A stretch of DNA of 64,000 nt from Bordetella genomosp. 8. GTDB lineage: Bacteria > Pseudomonadota > Gammaproteobacteria > Burkholderiales > Burkholderiaceae_B. Positions 44,317 to 55,051 of this stretch are shown here, in pieces. Where the stretch lies: contig NZ_CP021108.1 in assembly GCF_002119685.1 (NCBI RefSeq), positions 3,844,001 through 3,908,000 on the forward strand. The letters run 5' to 3'. A program made the position numbers and the translations under genes. The notes under the pieces were generated by a model. It had not been told where the DNA came from, did not search any database, and saw nothing but the letters and a program-made list of their open reading frames with translations. Every line of letters begins with the position of its first letter. Position 1 is the stretch's first letter.

Positions 44317-44655
44317 ATGAGCATTATCAGCGCCCACACCGGCGACCTCACCTCCGGTATTGTCCTGCGCACGACACTGGATGGCGAGTTCATCCGCAGC
44401 TATGTCGTGGTCAGCCCGCCCGATCTGGACGTAATCGCCGATATCGTGCCGCGCTCGGAGGTCGAGGCGGGCGGCCAGATCCACGCCACAGCCGTGAGCA
44501 GCCCGGAGAGGGCCGTGGAAGAAATCGGCGATGTCCTGGACAATATCAATCCAGGAGACATCGCCGTTTTCCTGTGCGCCGATACTCCAGCATACGAAGC
44601 CGCATTGCAGCTTTTAGGCTACGACGCGGCGCGCCACGATACTGAATTGCACTGA
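44317..44655 (+). CDS. Hypothetical protein
   Basis: The 112-residue cytoplasmic-looking product has an alternating beta-alpha pattern (TSGIVLRTTLDGEFIRSYVVV, then ERAVEEIGDVLDNINPGDIAVFLCADTPAYEAALQLLGY). There is no signal peptide, membrane helix or cofactor motif. The ATG follows AAAGG. I recognise no family. It stands alone, convergent with the next small gene, with 2 bp between the stops. Confidence 0.65.
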   Translation: MSIISAHTGDLTSGIVLRTTLDGEFIRSYVVVSPPDLDVIADIVPRSEVEAGGQIHATAVSSPERAVEEIGDVLDNINPGDIAVFLCADTPAYEAALQLLGYDAARHDTELH

Positions 44656-44657
44656 AT

Positions 44658-44975
44658 TCAATACAAAGCCGGATTCGACGCGGGCACCTGATAAACCCTC
44701 ACGCCAGCACGCGGCGTATTTTCGGCGGGCGTATATTGCGGCTTGGCGCCGCCCTGGATCGGCGCCAGGCGAAAACCCAAATCCATACCCCAACGATCCG
44801 TTTCGCGGATCCATTGGGTATGACAGCAAGAGCAGCGAAAGCGATCTTCGCGATGGTTTTCACGGCGCTTTTCCGTGGGGCGCACAAAGCCTTCATGCAC
44901 CAGATTCTGGTGGGCCTGCAGTCCGGGCGTGGCTAGCGTAATGCTCTGGCAAGGAAGGCACATCATGGCGCTCAT
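44658..44975 (-). CDS. Small Cys-rich hypothetical protein (possible zinc ribbon)
   Basis: The 105-residue product contains CLPC near residue 5 and, about 45 residues later, FRCSCCHTQWIRETDRWG. These two pairs could form one zinc-binding ribbon (C-x2-C ... C-x-C-C). The rest has no clear motif. The ATG at 44975 has GGAGAA four bases upstream; a TTG four codons earlier is less likely. The zinc-ribbon idea is inference. Neighbours give no function. Confidence 0.6.
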   Translation of the reverse strand: MSAMMCLPCQSITLATPGLQAHQNLVHEGFVRPTEKRRENHREDRFRCSCCHTQWIRETDRWGMDLGFRLAPIQGGAKPQYTPAENTPRAGVRVYQVPASNPALY

Positions 44976-45063
44976 TTTCTTCTCCAATTTGGGTAGCTAA
45001 GGCGGTAAGGCAGGACAAAGGTATGCGCCGGCTCGTCCGCAGCGGGCCGGCGCGGGAAATGCT

Positions 45064-45294
45064 TCAGGTATCGGACGGGAAGGGAGCGGGCTCCAGCTCT
45101 TCCAGTGCAGTCCGGCCGTCCAGGATCGTTTCGTCGACCGACGGAAAGCCGACGGGAGACTCGATGCACTGCACGCGCGGCTCACCGAGTCGGCGGTCCT
45201 CGATCAGGATCTTCCAGCTGTATCGGCCTTGCCCATCCGGATCCACGGTCAGGGTGGCGCCCCAAGCGTTGAAGGTTTTTGCGAAAACTTCCAT
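45064..45294 (-). CDS. Small hypothetical protein
   Basis: The 76-residue product begins MEVFAKTFNAWGATLTVD and contains GRYSWKILIEDRRLGEPRVQCIESP, a mostly beta-type pattern with no known motif. The ATG used has only a weak GGGCG upstream; a TTG start at 45333 would add 13 residues. The conservation-like pattern of the frame supports it as a gene, but not strongly. From here to purB (about 250 bp) nothing else is seen except the purB terminator. Confidence 0.5.
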   Translation of the reverse strand: MEVFAKTFNAWGATLTVDPDGQGRYSWKILIEDRRLGEPRVQCIESPVGFPSVDETILDGRTALEELEPAPFPSDT

Positions 45295-45500
45295 TGCGTA
45301 TCGCCCAACAGGTTGTTGCCGGGGGTATCGCAAGCCGCGTGCCTGGGGTCGTTCAGCCCTGCTTTCCCTGGGAAGGGGCTTCGCCCGGGGTGGTCGTAGA
45401 AATGGGGACGTGGTGAAATAGCGCCATTCCTGGCGAATCGCACAGACACAAAGCCTTTAGGAAATGCAACGCCCCTGGACATCATGGGCGGCCAGGCAAA

Positions 45501-45529
45501 CAAAAAGGCCGGCAAGCTTGCCGGCCTTT
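45501..45529 (-). terminator. Intrinsic terminator of purB
   Basis: On the minus strand AAAGGCCGGC, a short AAGCTT centre and GCCGGCCTTTTTG form a strong hairpin with T-run, 20 bp after the purB stop codon. The arms and centre form one 26-bp perfect palindrome. Confidence 0.9.
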
Positions 45530-45548
45530 GCACTGAGGATTGTCTTTT

Positions 45549-47048
<1,500 letters not shown>

Positions 47049-47095
47049 TCATCCTGCTATACTGCCGCCCGCTTTCCGACTATGACCGTGCATCC

Positions 47096-47710
47096 ATGAA
47101 ACTGATAGGCTCCCTTACTAGCCCGTACGTACGTAAGGTACGGATCGTCATGGCGGAGAAGAAACTGGATTACCGCTTTGAGCTCGAGGACGTCTGGTCC
47201 GCCGAGACGAAGATCCAGCAATACAACCCGCTGGGCAAGGTGCCCTGCCTGGTCATGGAAGACGGCGGCGCGCTGTTCGATTCCCGCGTCATCGTCGAGT
47301 ATCTCGACACCCTTTCCCCTGTTGCCCGGCTGATTCCGCAGTCCGGCCGCGAACGCGCCGCCGTGAAATGCTGGGAAGCCATCGCCGACGGCGTGCTGGA
47401 TGCCGCCGTGGGGATCGTCAAGGAAAGGCAGCGTCCGGACGCCGTGCGCAACGACGAGTGGATCGCCCGCCAGTACGGCAAGATCAACGCCAGCCTGGAC
47501 GCGATGAACAAGAGCCTGGGCGAGCATGCCCATTGCATGGGCATCAACCATAGCCTGGCGGATGTCGCGGTGGGTTGCGCCCTGGGCTACCTGGTATTGC
47601 GCTTCCCTGACCTGGACTGGCGCGCGGGCCATGCCAACCTGGCCCGCCTGTTCGACAAGCTGTCGACGCGGCAATCCTTCATCGATACGGCGCCGCCCAC
47701 CCCGGCGTGA
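47096..47710 (+). CDS. Glutathione S-transferase family protein
   Basis: The 204-residue protein has the thioredoxin-like N-terminal domain (MKLIGSLTSPYVRKVRIVMAEKKL, with SPYVRK replacing the Cys-Pro type), NPLGKVPCLVMEDGGALFDSRVIVEYL near residues 44-70 with the glutathione-contacting Val-Pro and Asp-Ser, and an all-helical C-terminal domain with a GINHSLADVAVGCALGYL segment. The substrate is unknown. It diverges from purB across about 170 bp and converges with a TauE-type permease gene (15 bp between the stops). Confidence 0.92.
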   Translation: MKLIGSLTSPYVRKVRIVMAEKKLDYRFELEDVWSAETKIQQYNPLGKVPCLVMEDGGALFDSRVIVEYLDTLSPVARLIPQSGRERAAVKCWEAIADGVLDAAVGIVKERQRPDAVRNDEWIARQYGKINASLDAMNKSLGEHAHCMGINHSLADVAVGCALGYLVLRFPDLDWRAGHANLARLFDKLSTRQSFIDTAPPTPA

Positions 47711-47725
47711 ACGGCACCCGCGGTC

Positions 47726-48541
47726 TCAGCTGAACGCGCGCCAGGCCTTGTAGGCCATGAAGATAGCCAGGGCGAAAAGCAGATAGGCGAAGATGCGCTT
47801 GACCGTCGCGACCGGCAAGGTATGCGCGGCGCGAGCGCCCAGGGGCGCCGTGAACACGCTGGTGCACACCAGCGCCAGCAGCGCCGGCCAGTAGATATAG
47901 CCGAGCATTCCCGGGGTGTGGCCGGCTTCGCGCAGCCCCGACACCACATAGCCGGTGCTATTGGCCAGGGCAATGGGAAAGCCCAGTGCCGCCGACGTCG
48001 CGACCGCGTTGCGTAGCGGCACGTTGCACCAGATCATGAAGGGCACCGACAGAAAGCCGCCGCCCGCCCCCACCAATCCGGAAATGAAGCCGATGCCCAC
48101 CCCGGCGGTGGACGTGCCGACGACGCCAGGCATCTGGCGCGAGGGCTTGGGCTTGGTGTTGCGCAGCATCGAGTAGCCGGAATACAACACGAAGACGGCA
48201 AAGAAGGCTGACAACCAGCCGGTGTGCAAGGCCGCGAATACGGCGCCGCCCGCCAGCAGCCCGCCGACGATCAGCCCGGGCGCCATGGCGAACGCGATGC
48301 GCCAGATCACCGCGCCCGCCGCATGATGGGCCCGCACGCTGGAAATCGAGGTGAACAGGATGGACGTCATCGACGTGGCGATGGCGGCGTGCACGATGAG
48401 ATCCTCGTCCATGCCTTGCCAGCCGAAGATCATGGTCAGGAAAGGCACCAGCACCATGCCCCCGCCTATCCCCAGCAAGCCCGCCGCGAAACCTGCGCCC
48501 GCCCCCAGCAGCAACAGGCAAATCAACATCGGAATATCCAC
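47726..48541 (-). CDS. TauE/SafE (TSUP) family sulfite exporter-like permease
   Basis: TSUP proteins are inner-membrane permeases for sulfite, sulfonates, sulfoacetate or similar anions. The 271-residue product has about eight hydrophobic segments and the two family repeats: LLLGAGAGFAAGLLGIGGGMVLVPFL near residue 10-35 and IGFISGLVGAGGGFLSVPFMIW near 150-172. Each carries the G-x-G-G-G pattern typical of the family. It ends 20 bp after the downstream end of mnmA on the same strand, so the two may be cotranscribed. The substrate is not predictable here. Confidence 0.92.
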   Translation of the reverse strand: MDIPMLICLLLLGAGAGFAAGLLGIGGGMVLVPFLTMIFGWQGMDEDLIVHAAIATSMTSILFTSISSVRAHHAAGAVIWRIAFAMAPGLIVGGLLAGGAVFAALHTGWLSAFFAVFVLYSGYSMLRNTKPKPSRQMPGVVGTSTAGVGIGFISGLVGAGGGFLSVPFMIWCNVPLRNAVATSAALGFPIALANSTGYVVSGLREAGHTPGMLGYIYWPALLALVCTSVFTAPLGARAAHTLPVATVKRIFAYLLFALAIFMAYKAWRAFS

Positions 48542-48562
48542 GTCCCGCTCCCATCGTTATGA

Positions 48563-49684
48563 TCATTGGGACGCGATGATACCGCCTCCCAGGCAAATGT
48601 CACCGTCGTAGAGCACAGCCGACTGGCCCGGCGTGACGGCCCACTGCGCTTGCGGGAAGTCCAGCGTGAAAGCCCCGCCTTCGGCGCCGCGCAGCGTGCA
48701 TGCGGCATCGGATTGGCGATAGCGAGTCTTGGCGGCATAGTCCCCGCTGGCGGGGGGATGGCCCGCGATCCAGCTGGCGTCCTGCGCGGCCAGGGAGCCG
48801 GACAGCAGCCATGGATGATCATGGCCCTGTACGACATAAAGCGTGTTGCCCGGCAGGTCCTTGCGCGCGGCATACCAGGCTTCGGCGGTGCCGTCATCGC
48901 GCTGCCGCCCCTTGACGCCCCCTATGCCTATGCCCTTGCGTTGGCCCAGCGTGTAGAACGACAGGCCCGTATGGGTGCCCACGCGCTGGCCTTCGGGCGT
49001 CAGGATGGGCCCGGGCGCCGTCGGCAGATAACGGTTCAGGAACTCGCGGAAAGGACGCTCGCCGATGAAGCAGATGCCTGTGGAGTCCTTTTTGGCGGCG
49101 TTGTGCAGGCCGATTTCGTGGGCGATGCGGCGCACCTGGGTCTTCGGAATCTCGCCCAGGGGGAACATGGTGCGGGACAGCTGCGCCTGGTTCAGCCGGT
49201 GCAGGAAATAACTCTGGTCCTTGGTACCGTCCAACGCTTTCAGCAACTGATAGCGGGCGCCGTCCGAGGTTTCCACGGCCCGCACGCGGGCGTAATGGCC
49301 GGTCGCGATCAGATCCGCGCCCAGGCTCATGGCGTGGTCGAGAAAAGCCTTGAACTTGATCTCGGCGTTGCACAACACGTCGGGGTTGGGCGTGCGGCCC
49401 GCCGAATATTCGCGCAGGAATTCGGCGAAGACGCGGTCCTTGTACTCCGCCGCGAAGTTCACGGCTTCGATATCGACGCCCACCCGGTCAGCGACGCTGG
49501 CGGCGTCCAGCCAGTCCTGGCGCGTCGAACAATACTCGGAGTCGTCATCGTCTTCCCAGTTCTTCATGAACAGGCCGATGACTTCGTAGCCTTGCTGTTT
49601 GAGAAGCCAGGCCGTCACGGAAGAATCGACGCCGCCGGACATGCCGACGACGACGCGGCCTTTGGTTGGAGCAGTGGAGGACAT
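48563..49684 (-). CDS. mnmA: tRNA-specific 2-thiouridylase MnmA
   Basis: MnmA thiolates U34 of tRNA-Lys, -Glu and -Gln using sulfur relayed from TusE or IscS. The 373 residues contain the ATP-binding P-loop [18 protein letters not shown] near residue 11, [16 protein letters not shown], the first catalytic cysteine in [12 protein letters not shown] near 102, ATGHYAR, and the second in [12 protein letters not shown] near 200, followed by a beta-barrel domain. The ATG at 49684 is chosen; another at 49693 adds three residues, and neither has a clear ribosome-binding site. It is divergent from the transhydrogenase operon. Confidence 0.96.
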   Translation of the reverse strand: MSSTAPTKGRVVVGMSGGVDSSVTAWLLKQQGYEVIGLFMKNWEDDDDSEYCSTRQDWLDAASVADRVGVDIEAVNFAAEYKDRVFAEFLREYSAGRTPNPDVLCNAEIKFKAFLDHAMSLGADLIATGHYARVRAVETSDGARYQLLKALDGTKDQSYFLHRLNQAQLSRTMFPLGEIPKTQVRRIAHEIGLHNAAKKDSTGICFIGERPFREFLNRYLPTAPGPILTPEGQRVGTHTGLSFYTLGQRKGIGIGGVKGRQRDDGTAEAWYAARKDLPGNTLYVVQGHDHPWLLSGSLAAQDASWIAGHPPASGDYAAKTRYRQSDAACTLRGAEGGAFTLDFPQAQWAVTPGQSAVLYDGDICLGGGIIASQ

Positions 49685-49775
49685 AAGACGCATTTTACCC
49701 GGTGGTTTCACTGAGGCCACGGACGGGCAAGTCGTGTATAAGTGTCAGCGGCCCGATATCCGACGAGGAGAACGC

Positions 49776-50894
49776 ATGCGTATCGGAATACCGCGAGAGA
49801 CCCTGGAGGGGGAAACCCGCGTGGCGGCGACACCCGAGACCGTCAAGAAGTACGTGGCGGGCGGCAATTCCGTCATTGTGGAACGCGGGGCCGGGGACGC
49901 CGCGCGTTATCCCGACCAGGCATACGAGGCGGCCGGCGCCAGCGCCGGCTCCAGGACGGACGCCCTGGGCGCCGACATGGTCCTGACGGTACGCATGCCC
50001 GACGCCGGCGGCCTGGGAGCGCTCAAGCCTGGCGCCATCCTGGTCGGCATGCTGGACCCTTACGACAGCGAGGGCCTCGCCCGGTTGGCGGCGACCGGCG
50101 TCACGGGCTTCGCCCTGGAGGCCGCGCCCCGCATCACCCGGGCGCAAAGCCTGGACGTCCTGTCGTCGCAGGCCAACCTGGCCGGATACAAGGCGGTCCT
50201 GCTGGCCGCCCACTACTACGGCCGACTGTTTCCCATGATGATGACCGCCGCCGGCACCCTGAAAGCCGCGCGCGCGGTGGTGCTGGGTGCCGGCGTCGCC
50301 GGCCTGCAGGCCATCGCGACGGCGCGGCGCCTGGGCGCGGTGGTGGAAGCCTCCGACGTGCGGCCCGCCGCCAAGGAACAGGTCGAATCGCTGGGCGCGA
50401 AATTCATCGACGTGCCGTTCGAGACCGATGAAGAACGCGAGATCGCGCAGGGTGTCGGCGGTTATGCCCGCCCCATGCCGGCTGCCTGGATGGCCCGCCA
50501 GGCCGCGCTGGTTTCGGAGCGCTGCAAGCAGGCGGACATCGTCATCACGACCGCGCTGATCCCCGGACGGCCCGCGCCCACGCTGGTGTCCGCGGAAACG
50601 GTGCAGGCGATGAAGCCCGGCTCGGTGCTGGTGGACCTGGCGGTCGAGCGCGGCGGCAACTGCCCCCTGTCGGAAAAAGGCCAGGTGGTGGAAAAGCATG
50701 GCGTCACGCTGGTCGGCCTGACCAACCTGCCCGCGCTGGTGCCCACCGACGCGTCCGCGCTCTACGCGCGCAACGTGATGGATTTCCTGAAGCTGCTGGT
50801 GGACAAGGACGGCTCGCCGGCCATGCAGCGCGAAGACGAGATCGTCGCGGCCTGCCTGGTCTGCGAAGCCGGCAACGTGGTTCGGAGGTCCTGA
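49776..50894 (+). CDS. pntAA: NAD(P) transhydrogenase subunit alpha part 1
   Basis: This is the NAD(H)-binding domain I of proton-translocating transhydrogenase, which makes NADPH at the cost of the proton gradient. The 372 residues begin MRIGIPRETLEGETRVAATP, with VILGAGVAGLQA-type Rossmann sequence (VVLGAGVAGLQAIATARRLGA near residue 168) and PAPTLVSAETVQAMKPGSVLVDLAVERGGNC near 263-293 (read in parts). The ATG follows GAGGAG. The alpha chain is split here into soluble and membrane genes, as in Rhodospirillum and many proteobacteria, unlike the fused E. coli PntA. The next gene starts directly at its stop codon. Confidence 0.96.
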   Translation: MRIGIPRETLEGETRVAATPETVKKYVAGGNSVIVERGAGDAARYPDQAYEAAGASAGSRTDALGADMVLTVRMPDAGGLGALKPGAILVGMLDPYDSEGLARLAATGVTGFALEAAPRITRAQSLDVLSSQANLAGYKAVLLAAHYYGRLFPMMMTAAGTLKAARAVVLGAGVAGLQAIATARRLGAVVEASDVRPAAKEQVESLGAKFIDVPFETDEEREIAQGVGGYARPMPAAWMARQAALVSERCKQADIVITTALIPGRPAPTLVSAETVQAMKPGSVLVDLAVERGGNCPLSEKGQVVEKHGVTLVGLTNLPALVPTDASALYARNVMDFLKLLVDKDGSPAMQREDEIVAACLVCEAGNVVRRS

Positions 50895-51242
50895 ATGGAA
50901 GCCCTGAGTCCTACCCTGATCAACCTGATCATCTTCGTTCTGGCGGTCTACGTGGGCTACCACGTGGTCTGGAACGTCACGCCGGCCCTGCACACGCCGC
51001 TGATGGCGGTGACCAATGCGATATCGGCGATCATCATCGTCGGCGCCATGCTGGCCGCCGGCCTGACCGAAGGCGGACTGGCGCGCGGCATGGGCGTGCT
51101 GGCCGTGGCGCTGGCCGCGGTGAATGTCTTCGGCGGCTTCCTGGTCACACGGCGCATGCTCGAGATGTTCAAGAAGAAGGAGCGCCCCGCCTCCGGCGCG
51201 ACGGCTGTTGCCACGACGGCGGCAAAGAAGGAGACGCGATGA
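50895..51242 (+). CDS. pntAB: NAD(P) transhydrogenase subunit alpha part 2
   Basis: This 115-residue protein supplies the first membrane part (domain IIa) of the transhydrogenase. It has three hydrophobic helices ([68 protein letters not shown]) and a short Lys/Ala-rich tail. The [11 protein letters not shown] segment is strongly family-specific. Its ATG follows the pntAA stop codon with no gap, and its own stop overlaps the pntB start (ATGA). Confidence 0.96.
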   Translation: MEALSPTLINLIIFVLAVYVGYHVVWNVTPALHTPLMAVTNAISAIIIVGAMLAAGLTEGGLARGMGVLAVALAAVNVFGGFLVTRRMLEMFKKKERPASGATAVATTAAKKETR

Positions 51243-52678
51243 TCTCGCTGAACGTCGTTACGCTGCTCTATCTGCTGGCATCGATCTGCTTCATCCAGGC
51301 GCTGAAAGGGCTGTCCCATCCAAGGACGTCCCGCATCGGCAACGCCTTCGGCATGGCGGGCATGGCGATCGCCGTGGTGACGACGGGCGCGCTGATCGTG
51401 GGCCTGGCGGGTCCCGGCATCGCCGGCCTGGGGCTGGGCTGGGTCCTGCTGGGCCTGCTGATCGGCGGTACCGCGGGCACGATCATGGCGCGCCGCGTCG
51501 AGATGACGAAGATGCCCGAGCTGGTCGCTTTCATGCACAGCATGATAGGCCTGGCGGCGGTCGCGATCGCGGTCGCCGTGGTCGCCGAGCCTCACGCCTT
51601 CGGCATCGCGCCCATGGGCACCGCCCTGCCGATGGGCAACCGCGTCGAGATCTTTATCGGCACCTTCGTCGGCGCGATCACGTTTTCAGGATCCGTCATC
51701 GCCTTCGGCAAGCTGTCTGGCAAGTACCGCTTCCGCCTGTTCCAGGGCGCGCCGGTGGTGTTTCCGGGCCAGCACTTCGTCAACCTGGCGCTGGCGTTGA
51801 TCATGCTGGCCTTCGGGGTGGCTTTCGTCGTGAGCGAAGGCTGGACGCCCTTCATCGTGATGACCGTCATCGCCTTCGTGCTGGGCGTGCTGATCATCAT
51901 CCCGATCGGCGGCGCCGATATGCCGGTCGTGGTATCGATGCTGAACAGCTATTCGGGCTGGGCGGCGGCCGGCATCGGCTTCTCGCTGAACAACCCCATG
52001 CTGATCATCGCGGGTTCGCTGGTGGGATCGTCCGGCGCCATCCTGTCGTACATCATGTGCAAGGCGATGAACCGCTCGTTCTTCAACGTGTTGCTGGGCG
52101 GCTTCGGCAATGGTGGTGGCGCCGCCGATGCCGGCGCGGCGACGCAGCAGCGCAACGTCAAGTCAGGCAGCGCGGAAGATGCGGCCTTCCTGATGACGAA
52201 CGCGGAAAGCGTCATCATCGTGCCGGGCTATGGCCTGGCGGTGGCGCGCGCGCAGCATGCGCTGAAGGAACTGGCGGCGAAGCTGACGGCGAAAGGCGTA
52301 ACGGTGCGCTATGCGATCCATCCGGTGGCGGGCCGCATGCCGGGCCATATGAACGTACTGCTGGCCGAGGCCGAGGTGCCGTACGACCAGGTGTTTGAAA
52401 TGGACGATATCAATGGCGAGTTCGGCCAGACCGATGTCGTATTGGTGCTGGGCGCGAACGACGTCGTCAATCCCGCCGCCAAGAACGATCCGCAGTCGCC
52501 GATCGCCGGCATGCCCATCCTGGAAGCCTACAAGGCGCGCAACATCATCGTGAACAAGCGTTCCATGGCGGCCGGCTACGCCGGCCTGGACAACGAACTG
52601 TTCTATATGGACCGGACGATGATGGTCTTTGGCGACGCCAAGAAAGTCATCGAGGATATGGTCAAGGCCGTGGAGTAG
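51239..52678 (+). CDS. pntB: NAD(P) transhydrogenase subunit beta
   Basis: PntB carries membrane domain IIb with the proton path and the NADP(H)-binding domain III. The 479 residues have about nine helices with [21 protein letters not shown] and [24 protein letters not shown]. The C-terminal domain has [46 protein letters not shown] and [12 protein letters not shown], the classic NADP-site motifs. It overlaps pntAB by four bases. Its last 17 bases overlap the end of the convergent glcF gene. Confidence 0.97.
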   Translation: MISLNVVTLLYLLASICFIQALKGLSHPRTSRIGNAFGMAGMAIAVVTTGALIVGLAGPGIAGLGLGWVLLGLLIGGTAGTIMARRVEMTKMPELVAFMHSMIGLAAVAIAVAVVAEPHAFGIAPMGTALPMGNRVEIFIGTFVGAITFSGSVIAFGKLSGKYRFRLFQGAPVVFPGQHFVNLALALIMLAFGVAFVVSEGWTPFIVMTVIAFVLGVLIIIPIGGADMPVVVSMLNSYSGWAAAGIGFSLNNPMLIIAGSLVGSSGAILSYIMCKAMNRSFFNVLLGGFGNGGGAADAGAATQQRNVKSGSAEDAAFLMTNAESVIIVPGYGLAVARAQHALKELAAKLTAKGVTVRYAIHPVAGRMPGHMNVLLAEAEVPYDQVFEMDDINGEFGQTDVVLVLGANDVVNPAAKNDPQSPIAGMPILEAYKARNIIVNKRSMAAGYAGLDNELFYMDRTMMVFGDAKKVIEDMVKAVE

Positions 52679-53921
52679 CGTCGGCGGCGGGGCGGGCGGT
52701 CCGCAGCCGCTCGTCCAGCACCTCGATCCAGTGGCGCACGGGCGTGGCGGTGCCGCTCTGCAGATGCGTGATGCAGCCGATATTGGCGGACAGGATCATA
52801 TCCGGCCCCACCGGTGCGATCGCGGCCAGCTTGCGATCCCGCAGCGATCTCGCCATTTCGGGATGCATGACCGAATACGCGCCCGCCGATCCACAGCACA
52901 GGTGCCGGTCCGCGAAAGGCTGGAGTTCGAATCCCAGGTCCGCCAGCAAGGTGTCGACCAGGGGCCGCAAGCCTTGCCAATGCTGCAGGGTGCAGGGCGG
53001 ATGGAAGGCCGCCCGCATGGGCACGTGCGCCCAGCGATCCCGCAGTTCGCGCGCATGCGGCGCGACGATTTCCGAGACGTCGCGGACCATGGACACGATA
53101 CGCGCCGCGCGGTCGGCGTAGGCGGGATCCTTGCGCAGATGATGCGCATATTCCTTGACCATCGCGCCGCAACCCGACGCGTTCATCACGATGGCCTCCA
53201 CCCTGCCGCTCTCGACCAGCGGCCACCAGGCGTCGACGTTGGCGCGCATCTGCGCCAGCGCGGTTTCGCTGTCGTCCAGATGCAGGTTGATGGCGCCGCA
53301 GCAGCCGCCTTCCGCAAGCACCATGGTGCCTATGCCCAGCGCGTCCAGGACCCGTATCGTGGCCGCATCGATGGTGGGCATCATGGACGGCTGCACACAA
53401 CCGGACAGCATGATCACCTGGCGGCGATGGCCACGGCCGTCCGGCACGCTGCCGACGGCGCGCGCCTCCGGCACCTTGGCGCGCACGGCGGCCGGCAATA
53501 GCGGACGCAAGGCCTTGCCCAGCCGCATCGCCGGCGCGAACCAGCGTGAGGTGAGGCCCTTGCGCAGCAGCGTGCGCTTGATGCGCTGGCCCCAGGGGCG
53601 GCTGACACGTTGCTCCACCAGGCCACGACCGATGTCGATCAGGTGTCCATATTCGACGCCCGACGGGCAGGTGGTCTCGCAATTGCGGCAGGTCAGGCAG
53701 CGGTCCAGATGCAGCTGCGTGGACTGGGTGGGTTCGGCGCCTTCGAGCATCTGCTTGATCAGGTAGATGCGGCCGCGCGGGCTGTCCAGTTCGTCGCCCA
53801 GCACCTGGTAGGTGGGACACGTGGCGGTGCAGAAACCGCAATGCACGCAGCGGCGCAGGATCGCGTCGGCCTCGCGGCCATAGTCCGTATCGCGCGCCCA
53901 GGAAGCGATTTGGGTTTGCAT
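52662..53921 (-). CDS. glcF: Glycolate oxidase iron-sulfur subunit GlcF
   Basis: GlcF carries electrons from the flavin subunits GlcD and GlcE to the quinone pool. The 419 residues have two 4Fe-4S motifs, CVHCGFCTATCP near residue 25 and CLTCRNCETTCP near 75. Two cysteine-rich CCG-type domains follow (GGCCGAINLH near 209 and CCGSAGAYSVMHPE near 340). It is the last gene of the operon, 7 bp after glcE. Its stop codon lies inside the 3' end of pntB on the other strand, an overlap of 17 bp that leaves no room for a terminator between the operons. Confidence 0.95.
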   Translation of the reverse strand: MQTQIASWARDTDYGREADAILRRCVHCGFCTATCPTYQVLGDELDSPRGRIYLIKQMLEGAEPTQSTQLHLDRCLTCRNCETTCPSGVEYGHLIDIGRGLVEQRVSRPWGQRIKRTLLRKGLTSRWFAPAMRLGKALRPLLPAAVRAKVPEARAVGSVPDGRGHRRQVIMLSGCVQPSMMPTIDAATIRVLDALGIGTMVLAEGGCCGAINLHLDDSETALAQMRANVDAWWPLVESGRVEAIVMNASGCGAMVKEYAHHLRKDPAYADRAARIVSMVRDVSEIVAPHARELRDRWAHVPMRAAFHPPCTLQHWQGLRPLVDTLLADLGFELQPFADRHLCCGSAGAYSVMHPEMARSLRDRKLAAIAPVGPDMILSANIGCITHLQSGTATPVRHWIEVLDERLRTARPAADATPRP

Positions 53922-53928
53922 GATGTCC

Positions 53929-55038
53929 CTATAGTTCCAGCACCAGCCGGCCCGGATTGAACAGGCCGGAAGGATCGAGCTCCTGTTTCAGCCGTCGAGT
54001 CAGTATCGCGATGCCGGGCGACAAGGGCTGGAATACCCCGTCGACGGGAAGGTCCTCGCGCAGGGCGGCACGGAACAGGGTGGCGTGTCCCCCCCTGCCC
54101 TGCGCGGCGCTGCGTATCGACGCCGCGTCGTACCGGCCGCTCAGCCAGCGCTGGCCGCCGCCCCATTCGATCAGGGTGGGACCGAGCTGCAGAGGCGCCG
54201 TCGCGGGCGGCACGGCGATACGCCACAAGGGCCGCGACCGGTCGAAGAATGCGTGTGTCTGTTCGCGAACCGAGGACCAGAATGCCTGCGCCTGGTCCTC
54301 ATCCAGCGGCTCGCCGCCGATGCGCACGCGCGCCGCGTCGATGGCGGGCGGCGCTCCCGACAGGCGGACCCGGATATGGCCGTTATCGGCGGTATCGTCG
54401 GGTACCCAGCACGCGGCGGACACTGGCATGGGCAGGCGTCGCCAGGTGGCGAACGAGGACAGCGCGGCGCTTTCGGTCGCCGGCAGCATCAGCGTGGTTT
54501 CGGCAACGGGACGTGGCAGCACCTTCAACGAGACTTCCAGCAGCACGCCGAAGATGCCGAGCGATCCCGCCAGCAGGCGCGATACGTCATAGCCGGCGAC
54601 GTTCTTCATCACCTCGCCGCCGAAACTCAGGACACGGCCATGGGAGTCGAGCACGCGCGCGCCCAGCACGAAGTCGCGCACGCCGCCGCCCGCCATACGG
54701 CGCGGGCCCGCGAGGCCCGCGGCCACGCAGCCGCCCACGGTGGCCGACGACTCGTAATGCGGCGGCTCGAAGGCCAGCATCTGGCCTTCCGCGGCCAGCT
54801 CGGCTTCGAGCTCGCGCAGCGGCGTGCCGGCGCGCACGGTCACGACGAGCTCCGATGGCTGGTAATTGACGATGCCCCGGTAGGCAGTGACGTCCAGCAG
54901 GCAGTGCCCGTCTTCCGGGCGCAGCGGCCGATGATTGCCATAGAAAGCCTTGCTGCCGCCGCCGCAGATGAATAGCGGCTTGTGCCCGGCGCGCGCCGTC
55001 ATGACCTGGTCGCACAATTCCGACAGGACGAAATCCAT
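53929..55038 (-). CDS. glcE: Glycolate oxidase FAD-binding subunit GlcE
   Basis: GlcE is the second flavin subunit of the D-glycolate oxidase complex. The 369-residue protein has the PCMH-type FAD domain with PLFICGGGSKAFYG near residue 23, VTVRAGTPLRELEAELAAEGQML near 68-90, GGCVAAGLAGPRRMAGGGVRDFVLG near 107-130 and VMKNVAGYDVSRLLAGSLG near 148. It is shorter than GlcD and lacks the C-terminal oxidase domain, as expected. The ATG lies 13 bp after glcD, with a weak ribosome-binding site. Confidence 0.93.
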   Translation of the reverse strand: MDFVLSELCDQVMTARAGHKPLFICGGGSKAFYGNHRPLRPEDGHCLLDVTAYRGIVNYQPSELVVTVRAGTPLRELEAELAAEGQMLAFEPPHYESSATVGGCVAAGLAGPRRMAGGGVRDFVLGARVLDSHGRVLSFGGEVMKNVAGYDVSRLLAGSLGIFGVLLEVSLKVLPRPVAETTLMLPATESAALSSFATWRRLPMPVSAACWVPDDTADNGHIRVRLSGAPPAIDAARVRIGGEPLDEDQAQAFWSSVREQTHAFFDRSRPLWRIAVPPATAPLQLGPTLIEWGGGQRWLSGRYDAASIRSAAQGRGGHATLFRAALREDLPVDGVFQPLSPGIAILTRRLKQELDPSGLFNPGRLVLEL

Positions 55039-55051
55039 GACTACCCTGTGA

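Noticed and set aside
45504..45529. 26-bp perfect palindrome as a regulator operator
   Set aside because: It lies right after purB with a T-run on the minus strand, so a terminator explains it fully.
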